Shown here in pieces: positions 33,602-41,948 of a stretch of 64,000 bases of DNA. The notes below the pieces were generated by a model. The model was not told the origin of the DNA. It made no database searches and was given only the letters and a program-made list of their open reading frames with translations. Source of the DNA: Parahaliea mediterranea (GTDB taxonomy: Bacteria; Pseudomonadota; Gammaproteobacteria; Pseudomonadales; Halieaceae); contig NZ_JAFKCZ010000019.1 of NCBI RefSeq assembly GCF_017255185.1, positions 27,664-91,663 on the forward strand, read 5' to 3'. Positions within the stretch are counted from its first letter, which is position 1. Each line of letters opens with the position of its first letter. The translations under genes and the position numbers were made by a program.

Positions 33602-33677
33602 GCGGGAATAGCTCAGTTGGTAGAGCGCAACCTTGCCAAGGTTGAGGTCGCCGGTTCGAACCCGGTTTCCCGCTCCA
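33602..33677 (+). tRNA. tRNA-Gly (anticodon GCC)
   Basis: A 76-nt tRNA with acceptor GCGGGAA pairing with TTCCCGC, discriminator T and encoded CCA; the anticodon loop TTGCCAA gives GCC. T-arm (GGTTCGAACCC) is standard. It is preceded by a 109-bp offset duplicate of its 5' half. Confidence 0.98.
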
Positions 33678-33726
33678 ATCCCCCAAAACCCCTTCTTGTT
33701 GTGCCGATCGTTTCGCCATGCCCACG

Positions 33727-33839
33727 GTAGGGTCGAATTTATTCGACCGCTGTTGACTGTCGACGTTCGGCTGGCCGAATAAATTCGGCCCTACAGGGGC
33801 TTGGGTGGTCTGCCGGAGGCCGAATAAATTCGGTCCTAC
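33727..33839. repeat. Three short palindromic repeats (REP-like)
   Basis: Three 22-bp copies of a GTAGGG-CCGAAT-type element lie at 33727-33748 (inverted), 33773-33794 and 33818-33839. The first two have perfect arms GGTCGAAT/ATTCGACC and GGCCGAAT/ATTCGGCC around a 2-base centre; the third has one mismatch. They are flanked by GTAG or CTAC and look like dispersed intergenic REP-type elements. They lie between tRNA-Gly and msrB. Confidence 0.75.
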
Positions 33840-33852
33840 AGGGAACTCCGCC

Positions 33853-34263
33853 CTACTTGTTTGCGTTTTCAGTTACCGTCTCGGGCACCAGCAGGATGGA
33901 CGAGCTGTTGATGCAGTAACGCAAGCCGGTGGGTGGCGGGCCGTCGTTGAACACGTGGCCGAGGTGACAGCCGCAGGCGCGGCACTGGACCTCGGTGCGG
34001 TGCATGCCGTGACTGGCGTCGGCCTGCTCCTTTATCGCCTCCCGGCTGACACTGCGGCAGAAACTGGGCCAGCCGCAGCCGGCATCGTACTTGTCGGAGG
34101 AGTGAAACAGCGGGGCCTCGCAGCAGCGGCAGTGGTAGCTGCCAACCACGTCGCAATCCCAGTACTCGCCGGTAAAAGCCCTTTCGGTACCTTTCTGGCG
34201 ACAGACGTGAAACTGCTGGGGTGTCAGCCTGTCGCGCCAATAGGCATCGTCTCTGGTCGCCAT
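33853..34263 (-). CDS. msrB: Peptide-methionine (R)-S-oxide reductase MsrB
   Basis: A 136-residue MsrB that reduces methionine-R-sulfoxide in proteins. Zinc ligands are the two CxxC pairs Cys45/Cys48 and Cys94/Cys97, the catalytic residue is Cys117 in RYCINS, and GCGWPSF contains Cys63, the usual resolving cysteine. Start at the ATG at 34263; a longer upstream frame is not needed. It is divergent from an uncharacterised gene 82 bp away. Confidence 0.95.
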   Translation of the reverse strand: MATRDDAYWRDRLTPQQFHVCRQKGTERAFTGEYWDCDVVGSYHCRCCEAPLFHSSDKYDAGCGWPSFCRSVSREAIKEQADASHGMHRTEVQCRACGCHLGHVFNDGPPPTGLRYCINSSSILLVPETVTENANK

Positions 34264-34345
34264 AAGCCGGTACTCCGGTAGCGTGCCCATCGACCATAGC
34301 ATAAACTGGGGCCAAATCCCCGCATTGACAGCGCACTATCCACCC

Positions 34346-34798
34346 ATGGCCGACCTGCACATCGAGGACTTCTATCGCGACGTCGCGACCATTTTCCTGA
34401 GGCTTTACGCGGTCTTTCCGCGCAAGACCACTCTCTACGTGGAAGACGTCAGCGGCCCCGACCAGCCCGACGAATTCGGCCTGCACAACCCCCGCTTCCA
34501 GGCCGCGTTCAGCGCCATCGTGTGGCTGGCGGACCACGGCTACCTCTATTTCAACGACACCATTCGCGAGGAGGCGGTGGACCAGGTGGTGCTCAGCCAG
34601 CGGGCCTTCCTGCTGCTGTCGGCTCCCGCCCGCGAGCCGGTGGCGCCGCCGGTGGAGGACAGCGGCGCGCCCAGCGTGATCGCCGAGTCGCAAACCGCTC
34701 TCACCCAGCTGCGCTACGCCCTGCGCCAGGGCTCCAGCCTGGACATCAAACAGGCGGTGTCGGACCTGCTGTCACGGCCGCCGATCGGCGGCCTGTAG
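34346..34798 (+). CDS. Conserved hypothetical protein
   Basis: A 150-residue protein with no membrane segment. Residues 5-90 are well structured (FYRDVATIFLRLYAVFPRK, EDVSGPDQPDEFG, AIVWLADHGYLYFNDTIREE) and look like a winged-helix-type domain; the C-terminal third is a Pro/Ala linker and a helix. I think the family is widespread in marine gammaproteobacteria but cannot name it or give it a function. It is convergent with the NAD-kinase-like gene, 8 bp away. Confidence 0.6.
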   Translation: MADLHIEDFYRDVATIFLRLYAVFPRKTTLYVEDVSGPDQPDEFGLHNPRFQAAFSAIVWLADHGYLYFNDTIREEAVDQVVLSQRAFLLLSAPAREPVAPPVEDSGAPSVIAESQTALTQLRYALRQGSSLDIKQAVSDLLSRPPIGGL

Positions 34799-34806
34799 GC
34801 GGCCGC

Positions 34807-35964
34807 TCAAGCGGGCCCTTCCACGCGATAGAGAATTTCGTCGTCGTAGCCGGTGATCACCCGCCGGTAACCCGCCAGCGCCCGGTCGAGCTCGGGATCG
34901 TTGCTATCCACCAGCAGCGGGCGCCCTTCCAGCGCCGCGATCTTCGACTTGGCCGCCACCACCAGGATGTTGTCGCAACCCACCGCGCGGACGACGCGCG
35001 GCGACAGTTGCTGGTTGCCGCGACCGAGGATGTGCCCCTGGCCGCCGATCGCGGTCACCACGATGCGGGCCGGCCCCTTGTGCGCCGCCAGCAGCTCGAG
35101 CAGGGTTTGCTCGTCGGCGTCGGCGGCCAGTACCGCACCGTCGCGCAGGGCATCCACCCCCAGCAGGGTCGCGGGCAACCCCAGCTCCTCCAGTAGCACC
35201 GCGGTAGTGGAGCCGGGACCCACCAGATACAGGGTGTCCGGGTCCAGGGACTCCGCCAGCCAGGCGGCGATTTCAGCCGCCACCAGGGCCTGGTCCTCGC
35301 GGCCGCCGACCTTGGTTTGCTGCAGGAAGCGCGCCTCCCCCGGCACTTGCATCTCGCCGTAGAAGCGCGTGCGCACCCGGCCGGCGCGGAAGGCCTCTTC
35401 GTCGATATCCCGCACCTCCTGGCGCCGCAGGCCCACCAGGCCGCCGCGGGCGAGCCGAATCAGCAGCTCGCCGGCGGCCTCGGGGGACACCGCGAAGACC
35501 GCGGAATGCATTTTCACGCCGGCGGGAATGCCCAGTACGGGATAGTGGTCACCCACCGCGTCCAGTACATCGCGAGCGGTGCCGTCGCCGCCGACAAACA
35601 CCAGCAGATCGACCGCCGCGCGCAGCGCCGTCGCCGCCTCGCGCGTGTCGGCGGCGGCGCTCAGGCCCAGCCCCGGGCTCCCGAGCACCTCGGCGCCGAT
35701 GCCCAGCGACCGCAGCAGGTCCTCCCCCATGGCGCCGCCCCAGGTGGAAAACCGCAGGGGCTCGTCGCTATCGCGCAGCAGCGCCAGGGCGCGGGCGGCC
35801 CGCGAGGCGGCGCGATCGACGCCGCCTTCCCGGCGCACCAGCTCGCGCACCTGTTCGCCGTCGCTGCCCTTCAGGGCCCGGCTGCCGCCGACCCCCGCCA
35901 GGGGATTCACCACCAGGCCAATATGCAAGGGATCATGCAGGGGGTCACGTAGTGGCTCGCTCAT
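34807..35964 (-). CDS. ATP-NAD kinase family protein
   Basis: A 385-residue protein of the ATP-NAD/AcoX kinase type (long NAD-kinase-like branch), with HIGLVVNPLAGVGGSRALKG at the start and the VGGDGTARDVLDAV phosphate-binding motif, then IPAGVKMHSAVF. It differs from standard PpnK (about 290 residues) in length and motif context, so it may phosphorylate NAD or a diacylglycerol-like or other diol substrate. It overlaps the end of pdxB by 4 bases and is the last gene of a seven-gene operon. Normal ppnK is presumably elsewhere. Confidence 0.85.
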   Translation of the reverse strand: MSEPLRDPLHDPLHIGLVVNPLAGVGGSRALKGSDGEQVRELVRREGGVDRAASRAARALALLRDSDEPLRFSTWGGAMGEDLLRSLGIGAEVLGSPGLGLSAAADTREAATALRAAVDLLVFVGGDGTARDVLDAVGDHYPVLGIPAGVKMHSAVFAVSPEAAGELLIRLARGGLVGLRRQEVRDIDEEAFRAGRVRTRFYGEMQVPGEARFLQQTKVGGREDQALVAAEIAAWLAESLDPDTLYLVGPGSTTAVLLEELGLPATLLGVDALRDGAVLAADADEQTLLELLAAHKGPARIVVTAIGGQGHILGRGNQQLSPRVVRAVGCDNILVVAAKSKIAALEGRPLLVDSNDPELDRALAGYRRVITGYDDEILYRVEGPA

Positions 35965-37121
35965 GACGCCTCGTCGGGCCGGGCCCATTCCCGCTCCACC
36001 GGCCGGTAACCCAGCGCCCGCTGGAACCGGTCCGGCAGCCCGGGGGCGTACACCGGACTGCCGCGCAGCTCGCGCCGCTCGGGGTAATGGCGCCGCAGGC
36101 CGTCGAAGGCCGGGCCGACGTCGTCCCGGGCGGCGCCCAGGACGGCACCGCGCAGTGCCCGGTCATCGGCGACAATGTCGTACCGCCCCAGGAGCAGCTG
36201 GCGCAGGGCCTCGGTATCGCTCCCGGGTGATTCCAGCGCCAATACCGCGGCCGGGGGCACGCCCGCGTCCGCCGGAGGGGCTTCCAGGTCGAAGGCCTCG
36301 GCGAGCGCCACACCCAGCAGGCGGGTGGCGGCGAGCTTGGCGTCCAGGCTGTAGCCCGCGATATGGGCGCTGCCCAGCTGGACCTCGCCCAACAACTCGC
36401 GGCTGATCCACGGCTCGTGCTCCCACACGTCCAGCACGCAGCGCGGCCGCGGCGATCGCGCCAGGCGCGCCAGTAGCGCGGCGTTATCGACCACCGCGCC
36501 GCGGCTGGCGTTGATCAACAACGCGCCGTCGGGCACTAGCGCCAAGCGCTCCGCGCCCAGCAAATGATAGCTCGGCCAGGGCGCGCGCCGGGTCAGCTCC
36601 GGGTGCAGGCAAATGACCTCGCAACCCAGTACCTGCTCGAGGCTAGCCGCATCGGGCACCGCCTCCTGCCAGGGGTCGCAGACCCGGGTGACAATCCCCA
36701 GCGCCCGCGCGCAGCGGGCCAGGCCGGCGCCCACATGACCGTGGCCGACAATACCCAACGGCGCGCCGGCAAGCAGGCGCTCCAGGTAGTCGCCGGAGGC
36801 CGCGATGGCCGCCAGCGCGTATTCCACCACCGAATTGGCATTGGCGCCGCGGGCGTGGGCGAAGCGAATGCCGTGTTCATCGAGATAAGCGCGATCGATG
36901 TGCTCCAGGCCGCTGGTCGCGGTACCGACAAAGCGCACCCCGCTGTCCCCCAGCAGTGCGCTGTCCACGACCGTCACCGAGCGCACCAGCAGCACGTCGG
37001 TGTCCGCCAGCTGCGAGGGCCGCAACGCGCGCCCCTCGACGAAGTCGATATCGCCGTAGCGGGCGAAGACTTCCTCCACCCCGCGCATATTGGCGTCCGC
37101 CACGATCCTGAGTCCACTCAT
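35961..37121 (-). CDS. pdxB: Erythronate-4-phosphate dehydrogenase (PdxB)
   Basis: A 386-residue 2-hydroxyacid dehydrogenase. The NAD-binding GIVGHGHVGAGLARCARALG, the INASRGAVVDNAAL active-site stretch and the C-terminal dimerisation region (from about residue 290) distinguish PdxB from SerA. It oxidises 4-phosphoerythronate in the DXP-independent branch of pyridoxal phosphate synthesis. The ATG at 37121 overlaps the exonuclease gene stop by 4 bases; the gene is also overlapped downstream by the NAD-kinase-like gene. Confidence 0.95.
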   Translation of the reverse strand: MSGLRIVADANMRGVEEVFARYGDIDFVEGRALRPSQLADTDVLLVRSVTVVDSALLGDSGVRFVGTATSGLEHIDRAYLDEHGIRFAHARGANANSVVEYALAAIAASGDYLERLLAGAPLGIVGHGHVGAGLARCARALGIVTRVCDPWQEAVPDAASLEQVLGCEVICLHPELTRRAPWPSYHLLGAERLALVPDGALLINASRGAVVDNAALLARLARSPRPRCVLDVWEHEPWISRELLGEVQLGSAHIAGYSLDAKLAATRLLGVALAEAFDLEAPPADAGVPPAAVLALESPGSDTEALRQLLLGRYDIVADDRALRGAVLGAARDDVGPAFDGLRRHYPERRELRGSPVYAPGLPDRFQRALGYRPVEREWARPDEAS

Positions 37122-38017
37122 GCCATTTCCTCCCTCAGTTGCCGACAGCGCTGTAACAGGCGCCCGCCGATGCCCAGCTCCGCCAGGCGCGCCGCAAACC
37201 GCTCCAGACCGTCCGCGCCGGCCGCCCAACTCGGCGCACCGTTTACTTCCGGGACAGCATTATCCAGGCGCGCCAGCTGGCGCGACAGCAGCGCCTGCGG
37301 CCAGTGCGACTGCAGGCGCTGCCGCAAGGCCGGCGCGCCGCGCAAGGGCAGCTCCGATACGGACGCGAGATCGGCCCCCAGCGCGTCGAGATCCGGGTAG
37401 CGGGCCAACAGTTGCGCCGCCGTGCGCGGGCCGACCCCGGGCACACCGGGAATGTCGTCGATGCGATCCCCCACCAGCCCCTGATAGTCCGCGAACTGCG
37501 ACGGCGCCACGCCGAAGCGATCGCGGAAGGACTCGACGTCCAGCCGCGTATCGGCGGCGAAGTCCCACAGTGCGTCACCCTTCTCCAGCAGCTGCCCCAG
37601 GTCCTTGTCGCGGCTGATCAGCGTCACCGCCAAACCCGCCTCGCGGCAGACCCGGGCCAGGCTGGCCAGGTAGTCGTCGGCCTCGTACTCGGGGCCGCCG
37701 AAACAGGGGATGCCCAGCGTGGCGGTCAACTCGCGGCAGGTGGCGAGCTGGAAGGCCAGGGCCTCGTCGGGCAGCGCCCGGCTGCATTTGTAGTCGGGAT
37801 AGATGCGGTTGCGAAAACAACTACCCAGGCTCTCGTCGAAGGCCGCCGCCAGCGGCCCCCCTTCCCCGCGCCGCGCCATCAGGTCGAGCAAAAAACCGCT
37901 GTAACCCACCACCGCGTTCAGCGGCAGGCCCTCCGGCGAGGTCCAGCGATCGGGCAGGGAAAACCAGGCGCGAAAAATATAGATCGAGGCGTCGACCAGC
38001 CAGGCTTGCCGGGGCAT
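37118..38017 (-). CDS. 5'-3' exonuclease / flap endonuclease-like protein (Xni/ExoIX type)
   Basis: A 299-residue protein with the metal-binding fold of the polymerase I 5' nuclease domain: WLVDASIYIFRAWFS at the N-terminus, the EADDYLASLA acidic segment, ISRDKDLGQLLEKGDALWDF and the helix-hairpin-helix GLVGDRIDDIPGVPGVGPRT. It lacks a polymerase domain, so it is a stand-alone flap endonuclease like E. coli Xni. The start is the ATG at 38017, one base after the epmC stop; it overlaps pdxB by 4 bases. Confidence 0.9.
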   Translation of the reverse strand: MPRQAWLVDASIYIFRAWFSLPDRWTSPEGLPLNAVVGYSGFLLDLMARRGEGGPLAAAFDESLGSCFRNRIYPDYKCSRALPDEALAFQLATCRELTATLGIPCFGGPEYEADDYLASLARVCREAGLAVTLISRDKDLGQLLEKGDALWDFAADTRLDVESFRDRFGVAPSQFADYQGLVGDRIDDIPGVPGVGPRTAAQLLARYPDLDALGADLASVSELPLRGAPALRQRLQSHWPQALLSRQLARLDNAVPEVNGAPSWAAGADGLERFAARLAELGIGGRLLQRCRQLREEMA

Positions 38018-38018
38018 C

Positions 38019-38612
38019 TCAAGCCAGCTCGTCGCGGTAAAAATACTGGTCAGCGGCACGGGCGCCGGTGGCGAACGCCCCCGCCAGGGCGGTGAAAAAG
38101 CGCCGGGCGCGCGGCGCCAGGCCGCGCTCGCGCAGGGTATTGGCGCGCGCGGTCACCGCGTCCTTGAAGGCCGCCTCGCTGCGGCGGGCGGCCTCGCCGG
38201 CCTCCAGATTGTCGAGGCTGACCCGGAAAGGGTAGCCGCAGGCCCGGGCGAACCACCATTCCAGTGCCTGCGGCGCCACTTCCACGGCCTGGAAGGCGGC
38301 CTGCTGCCCGGGACTGCGGCCGTCCGGGGCGTACCAGTAGCCGAAGTCGCGCAACAGGCGCCGCTCGGGCCCCGCGATACACCAGTGGGCGGCCTCGTGC
38401 AGGGCGCTGGCGAAGAAGTCCTCGCGGTAGAACAGGCGGTGGTGCCGCGCGACCACGCCGCCCTCCGGCTCGCCCGCCGGTACATAGAGGGGCTCGAGCG
38501 CGCCGCCGAGCAGGCGGGTGTTTTCAGGCCCGACGAAGCAGCCGTCGAATACCGCTTCCAGGCGCGCGCTGCAAAACACCGCGGAGCGCGGAACCTGCGC
38601 CGCGGCGGTCAT
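38019..38612 (-). CDS. epmC: Elongation factor P hydroxylase (EpmC/YfcM)
   Basis: A 197-residue EpmC. Marks are [13 protein letters not shown] (iron-binding HExxH-like helix), [31 protein letters not shown] and [10 protein letters not shown]. It hydroxylates the beta-lysylated lysine of EF-P, which helps ribosomes through polyproline stretches. It overlaps tusA by 4 bases. In E. coli it is near prmB-aroC, as in this window about 3-4 kb away, which supports the identification. epmA and epmB are not in the window. Confidence 0.95.
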   Translation of the reverse strand: MTAAAQVPRSAVFCSARLEAVFDGCFVGPENTRLLGGALEPLYVPAGEPEGGVVARHHRLFYREDFFASALHEAAHWCIAGPERRLLRDFGYWYAPDGRSPGQQAAFQAVEVAPQALEWWFARACGYPFRVSLDNLEAGEAARRSEAAFKDAVTARANTLRERGLAPRARRFFTALAGAFATGARAADQYFYRDELA

Positions 38613-38863
38613 GTTGCCACCTCCGCCTTGCGCAGCCAGTAACGGTATTCACCGCCGGTTTCGCTCTGGCGCAGCAGCTCGTGGCCAAGAAAGGTGCAGA
38701 ACTTGGGGATGTCGCGCTGGGTGGCCGGGTCGGTGGCGACCACTTCCAGTACTTCGCCCACGGCAATATCGCGAATCCGGTTGTGCAACAGCATCACCGG
38801 CTCCGGGCAGTACAGGCCCCTCACGTCGAGCTGGTGATCGGGTTCGATATCCGCCGAAGTCAC
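38609..38863 (-). CDS. tusA: Sulfurtransferase TusA family protein
   Basis: An 84-residue sulfur carrier with the invariant Cys19 of the CPEP motif (LYCPEP). It shuttles persulfide sulfur in thiouridine or molybdenum cofactor pathways. Overlaps both neighbours by 4 bases (yheU upstream, epmC downstream). Both neighbours are thought to act on tRNA or translation, which suits TusA; the other Tus genes are absent here. Confidence 0.93.
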   Translation of the reverse strand: MTSADIEPDHQLDVRGLYCPEPVMLLHNRIRDIAVGEVLEVVATDPATQRDIPKFCTFLGHELLRQSETGGEYRYWLRKAEVAT

Positions 38864-39111
38864 GCTCCGTCCTCTGCAAACAGCGCCGCGGCGCGATCAC
38901 GGTCGACCAGGTCCCAGTGTTCACTGTCGCTGTCGTACAGCAATTTCATCGCACCGCTATCGAGCCCGCCGCGCAACTGCGCGACCTTCTCCTCCAGGCT
39001 CAATTCGCGGCTGCCGTAGTCGGTGCCGTCACGGGAGGCAAACTCCTCCAGCAGGGCGCACAGGGTATCCGCGGGCACCCGCTGCGGCGGAATGTCGATG
39101 AAGCGCGCCAT
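38860..39111 (-). CDS. yheU: YheU family protein
   Basis: An 83-residue UPF0270 protein ([30 protein letters not shown]). Function is not known. It overlaps tusA by 4 bases and the stop of the methyltransferase gene by 1 base (TGATG). Confidence 0.9.
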   Translation of the reverse strand: MARFIDIPPQRVPADTLCALLEEFASRDGTDYGSRELSLEEKVAQLRGGLDSGAMKLLYDSDSEHWDLVDRDRAAALFAEDGA

Positions 39112-39938
39112 CAGGGCGCCGGCTTGGCGAACAGCAGGGTCATGCGATCGCTCTCGCCGATGGCCAGGTAGTGATCGCGACGTTTACCGCCGTCGCGCAG
39201 CGCCGGCGGCAGGTTCCACACGCCCTTGGGATGGTCCGCGCTGTCCTTGGGGTTGGCGTTGATATCCGCGCGCTCGACCAGCTCGAAGCCGGCCTTTTCA
39301 GCCGCGGCGATAACATAGGCCTCGGTGACATAGCCGGTTCGCTTCATGTCCGCCACCGACGTCCCCGGTTGCGCCCGGTGCTGTACCAGGCCAAAGCGAC
39401 CGCCCGGCTTCAGCGCGGCGTATATCGCCCCCAGGGTCGGCGCGAGGGTGTCCGCGCGCATCCAGCTGTGCACGCTGCGAAAGGCCAGCGCCAGGTCGGC
39501 GGAGCCCGCGGGCGCCGCCAGGGCCTGTGCCGGCGGTTGCAGCTGGGTCACGACGACACCGTCGTAGAGTTCGCTGTCGGCGGCCAGTTTCTGCAGGAAC
39601 CTGCCCAGCGAGTTGCGGTAGTAGGCGTTCGGCGGATTGAGACTGTAGTGCGCCGCGTAGAGCGTGCCGTTGCCGCGCAACAGCGGCGCCAGCACCTCGG
39701 TGTACCAACCGCCGCCGGGGGCAATTTCCACCACCGTCATGCCCGGTTCAAGGCCGAAAAATTCCAGTGTCTGGCGCGGGTGGCGAAAGGTGTCGCGGGC
39801 GCGGTTGGCCTCGCTGCGCTGGGCGCCATCCAGGGCGCCGGTCCAGTCCAGTCCGGCGCGGGCGCCGCACGCCGCCAGCGCCGCAACCAGGACGAGGGCG
39901 TATTTGGCAACCGCGGTGCGGTCAAAAGCGGATTTCAT
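39111..39938 (-). CDS. Class I SAM-dependent methyltransferase with export signal
   Basis: A 275-residue protein. The N-terminus MKSAFDRTAVAKYALVLVAA and on to ACG is a signal or lipoprotein peptide (Cys near residue 24). The rest is a Rossmann methyltransferase: motif I VVEIAPGGGWYTEVL, motif IV-like ALAFRSVHSWM and LKPGGRFGLVQH. Relatives are annotated as putative periplasmic methyltransferases; SAM is not normally periplasmic, so the biochemistry is open. ATG at 39938 with GGAG just upstream. First gene of a seven-gene run. Confidence 0.85.
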   Translation of the reverse strand: MKSAFDRTAVAKYALVLVAALAACGARAGLDWTGALDGAQRSEANRARDTFRHPRQTLEFFGLEPGMTVVEIAPGGGWYTEVLAPLLRGNGTLYAAHYSLNPPNAYYRNSLGRFLQKLAADSELYDGVVVTQLQPPAQALAAPAGSADLALAFRSVHSWMRADTLAPTLGAIYAALKPGGRFGLVQHRAQPGTSVADMKRTGYVTEAYVIAAAEKAGFELVERADINANPKDSADHPKGVWNLPPALRDGGKRRDHYLAIGESDRMTLLFAKPAP

Positions 39939-40011
39939 AGCGAGCTCCATATAACCGGGGGGATTTGCGCGTTAATATACGGGCTCGAAGATGGAATGTG
40001 GAGCCTGTTCA

Positions 40012-40554
40012 ATGCAAACGTCCTATATCGTGACCTTCATCGGTGACGACCGCCCCGGCCTGGTGGAAGAACTCTCTGCGGTTATCGAGGCGGCCGGCGG
40101 CAACTGGCAGGAAAGCCGGCTCTCGCAACTGGGCGGCAAGTTCGCCGGCCTGGTCCTGGTGACCCTGCCCGCGGGGCGCGACGACGCGCTGGAAGCGGAC
40201 CTGAAGGCCCTGTCCGCCAGCGGCCTCAGCGTCAGGGTGACACCCACCGAGGCCACCGTGGCCCTGGAAGCGGCCCGCCGCATCAAGCTCAGCGTGGTCG
40301 GTCCCGACCGCCCGGGTATCGTGCTGGAAATCTCCCGCGCGCTGGCCTCCCGCCGCTTCAACGTAGTGGAGATGGACAGCGAGGTGATCAGCGCGCCGAT
40401 GAGCGCCGAGCCGCTGTTCCGCGCCCTGATCGAGGCGGACATCGCCCCGGAGGCGAAACTCGAGGAGCTGTCCGAGAGCCTCGACGAGATCGGCGGCGAA
40501 ATGGCCCTGGATATCGACCTGGAGGAGATCCAGGGCCAGGCCAAACCGGGCTAG
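40012..40554 (+). CDS. gcvR: GcvR-like double-ACT-domain regulator
   Basis: A 180-residue protein of two ACT domains (TFIGDDRPGLVEELSAVIEA near the start; SVVGPDRPGIVLEISRALAS at about residue 97). This is the layout of GcvR, the glycine-cleavage repressor partner that binds glycine and restrains GcvA. ATG at 40012 with GGAG upstream. It is divergent from the exported methyltransferase gene and overlaps the aroC-linked small gene by 4 bases at its 3' end. In other gammaproteobacteria gcvR is followed by bcp. Confidence 0.85.
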   Translation: MQTSYIVTFIGDDRPGLVEELSAVIEAAGGNWQESRLSQLGGKFAGLVLVTLPAGRDDALEADLKALSASGLSVRVTPTEATVALEAARRIKLSVVGPDRPGIVLEISRALASRRFNVVEMDSEVISAPMSAEPLFRALIEADIAPEAKLEELSESLDEIGGEMALDIDLEEIQGQAKPG

Positions 40555-40793
40555 CGCCCGCCCCCTCCCCACAGGCGCCTGGCCAGGCGCCTCAGCCCCA
40601 CCCAGAGGGCGACAGCCAGGGCCGCCGCGGCGATCACCACCAGCGCCCCCACCGCACTGCCCAGGGCCAGCTCGGCGACGGTCTCCGGGGCAACGCCGAA
40701 CTGGTCCACCGCGGCCCACAACAGCACCGCCAGGCAGGCAATGCCCAGCACCATGCTGCGCCGGAAACGGCGGGTGGCGCGGCTCGCGGCCAT
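40551..40793 (-). CDS. Small two-helix membrane protein
   Basis: An 80-residue hypothetical protein (MAASRATRRFRRSMVLGIAC) with two hydrophobic helices and basic ends, beginning 2 bp after the aroC stop on the same strand. No family recognised. Reality is supported by tight spacing and by Arg/hydrophobic alternation typical of a small membrane protein. Confidence 0.55.
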   Translation of the reverse strand: MAASRATRRFRRSMVLGIACLAVLLWAAVDQFGVAPETVAELALGSAVGALVVIAAAALAVALWVGLRRLARRLWGGGGR

Positions 40794-40795
40794 CG

Positions 40796-41905
40796 CTAGC
40801 GCCCCTCCGGGGCCCGCGCCGGCAGTACCGGCGTATCGCACTGCACATCCATGTTCTGGGCCCGGTGCCGCAGGGCGTGGTCCATCAGCACCAGGGCCAG
40901 CATGGCCTCGGCGATGGGTGTGGCGCGAATGCCGACGCAGGGGTCGTGACGGCCGTGGGTGGCCATCTCCGTGGCGGCGCCGGCGGTGTCGATAGTCGCC
41001 CCGGGCTGGCGGATACTGGAGGTCGGCTTGAGGGCGATGCTGACGGTGATGTCCTGGCCGCTGGATATCCCCCCCAGCACCCCGCCCGCGTTGTTGCCCA
41101 CGAAGCCTTCCGGGGTGAGCAGGTCGCGGTGTTCGCTGCCGTGCTGCTCGACACTGGCGAAACCGGCGCCGATCTCCACGCCCTTCACCGCGTTGATGCC
41201 CATCATCGCGGCGGCGATATCGGCGTCGAGGCGATCGAACACCGGCTCGCCCAGGCCCGGCATGACGCCGCTGGCCACCACATTGATGCGCGCCCCAATG
41301 GAGTCGCCACGCTTGCTCAGCGCCGCCATGAACTGTTCCATTTCCGCCACCTTGGCCGGGTCCGGACAGAAGAAGGGGTTGGTCTCAACGCAGTCCCAAT
41401 CCAGCGCCTCGGCGCGAACGGGCCCGAGCTGGCTGAGGTAGCCCCGCACCTGGATGCCGTAGCGCTCGCGCAGGTACTTCTTGGCAATGGCGCCCGCCGC
41501 CACCCGCATGGCGGTCTCCCGGGCCGAGGACCGGCCGCCGCCGCGATAGTCGCGAAAACCGTACTTCTGGTTATAGGTGTAGTCGGCGTGGGCGGGACGG
41601 AAAGTGTGCTGGATATTGGAGTAATCCTTGGAGCGCTGGTCGGTGTTCTCAATCAGCAGGCCGATGGAGGTGCCGGTGGTCCGCCCCTCGAACACACCCG
41701 AGAGAATCCTGACTTCGTCGGCCTCGCGACGCTGTGTGGTGAAACGGGAGGTGCCGGGCTTGCGCCGGTCCAGGTCCCGCTGCAGATCCTCCGGGGCCAG
41801 GGCCATGCCCGGCGGACAACCGTCGACGATGCAACCCAGCGCGGGGCCGTGGCTCTCGCCAAAACTGGTGACGGTAAAGAGTTTGCCAAAAGTGTTGCCG
41901 GCCAT
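40796..41905 (-). CDS. aroC: Chorismate synthase
   Basis: A 369-residue Aro[21 protein letters not shown], the [20 protein letters not shown] signature, [18 protein letters not shown] and the C-terminal TATH-type region ([16 protein letters not shown]). It turns EPSP into chorismate with reduced FMN. The prmB gene ends 43 bp upstream and both are on the minus strand, giving the classic prmB-aroC operon; the small membrane gene follows after 2 bp. Confidence 0.98.
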   Translation of the reverse strand: MAGNTFGKLFTVTSFGESHGPALGCIVDGCPPGMALAPEDLQRDLDRRKPGTSRFTTQRREADEVRILSGVFEGRTTGTSIGLLIENTDQRSKDYSNIQHTFRPAHADYTYNQKYGFRDYRGGGRSSARETAMRVAAGAIAKKYLRERYGIQVRGYLSQLGPVRAEALDWDCVETNPFFCPDPAKVAEMEQFMAALSKRGDSIGARINVVASGVMPGLGEPVFDRLDADIAAAMMGINAVKGVEIGAGFASVEQHGSEHRDLLTPEGFVGNNAGGVLGGISSGQDITVSIALKPTSSIRQPGATIDTAGAATEMATHGRHDPCVGIRATPIAEAMLALVLMDHALRHRAQNMDVQCDTPVLPARAPEGR

Positions 41906-41948
41906 GATGCAGACTGTCTCGCGCTCAAAACAAACTATTATAAGCGGA

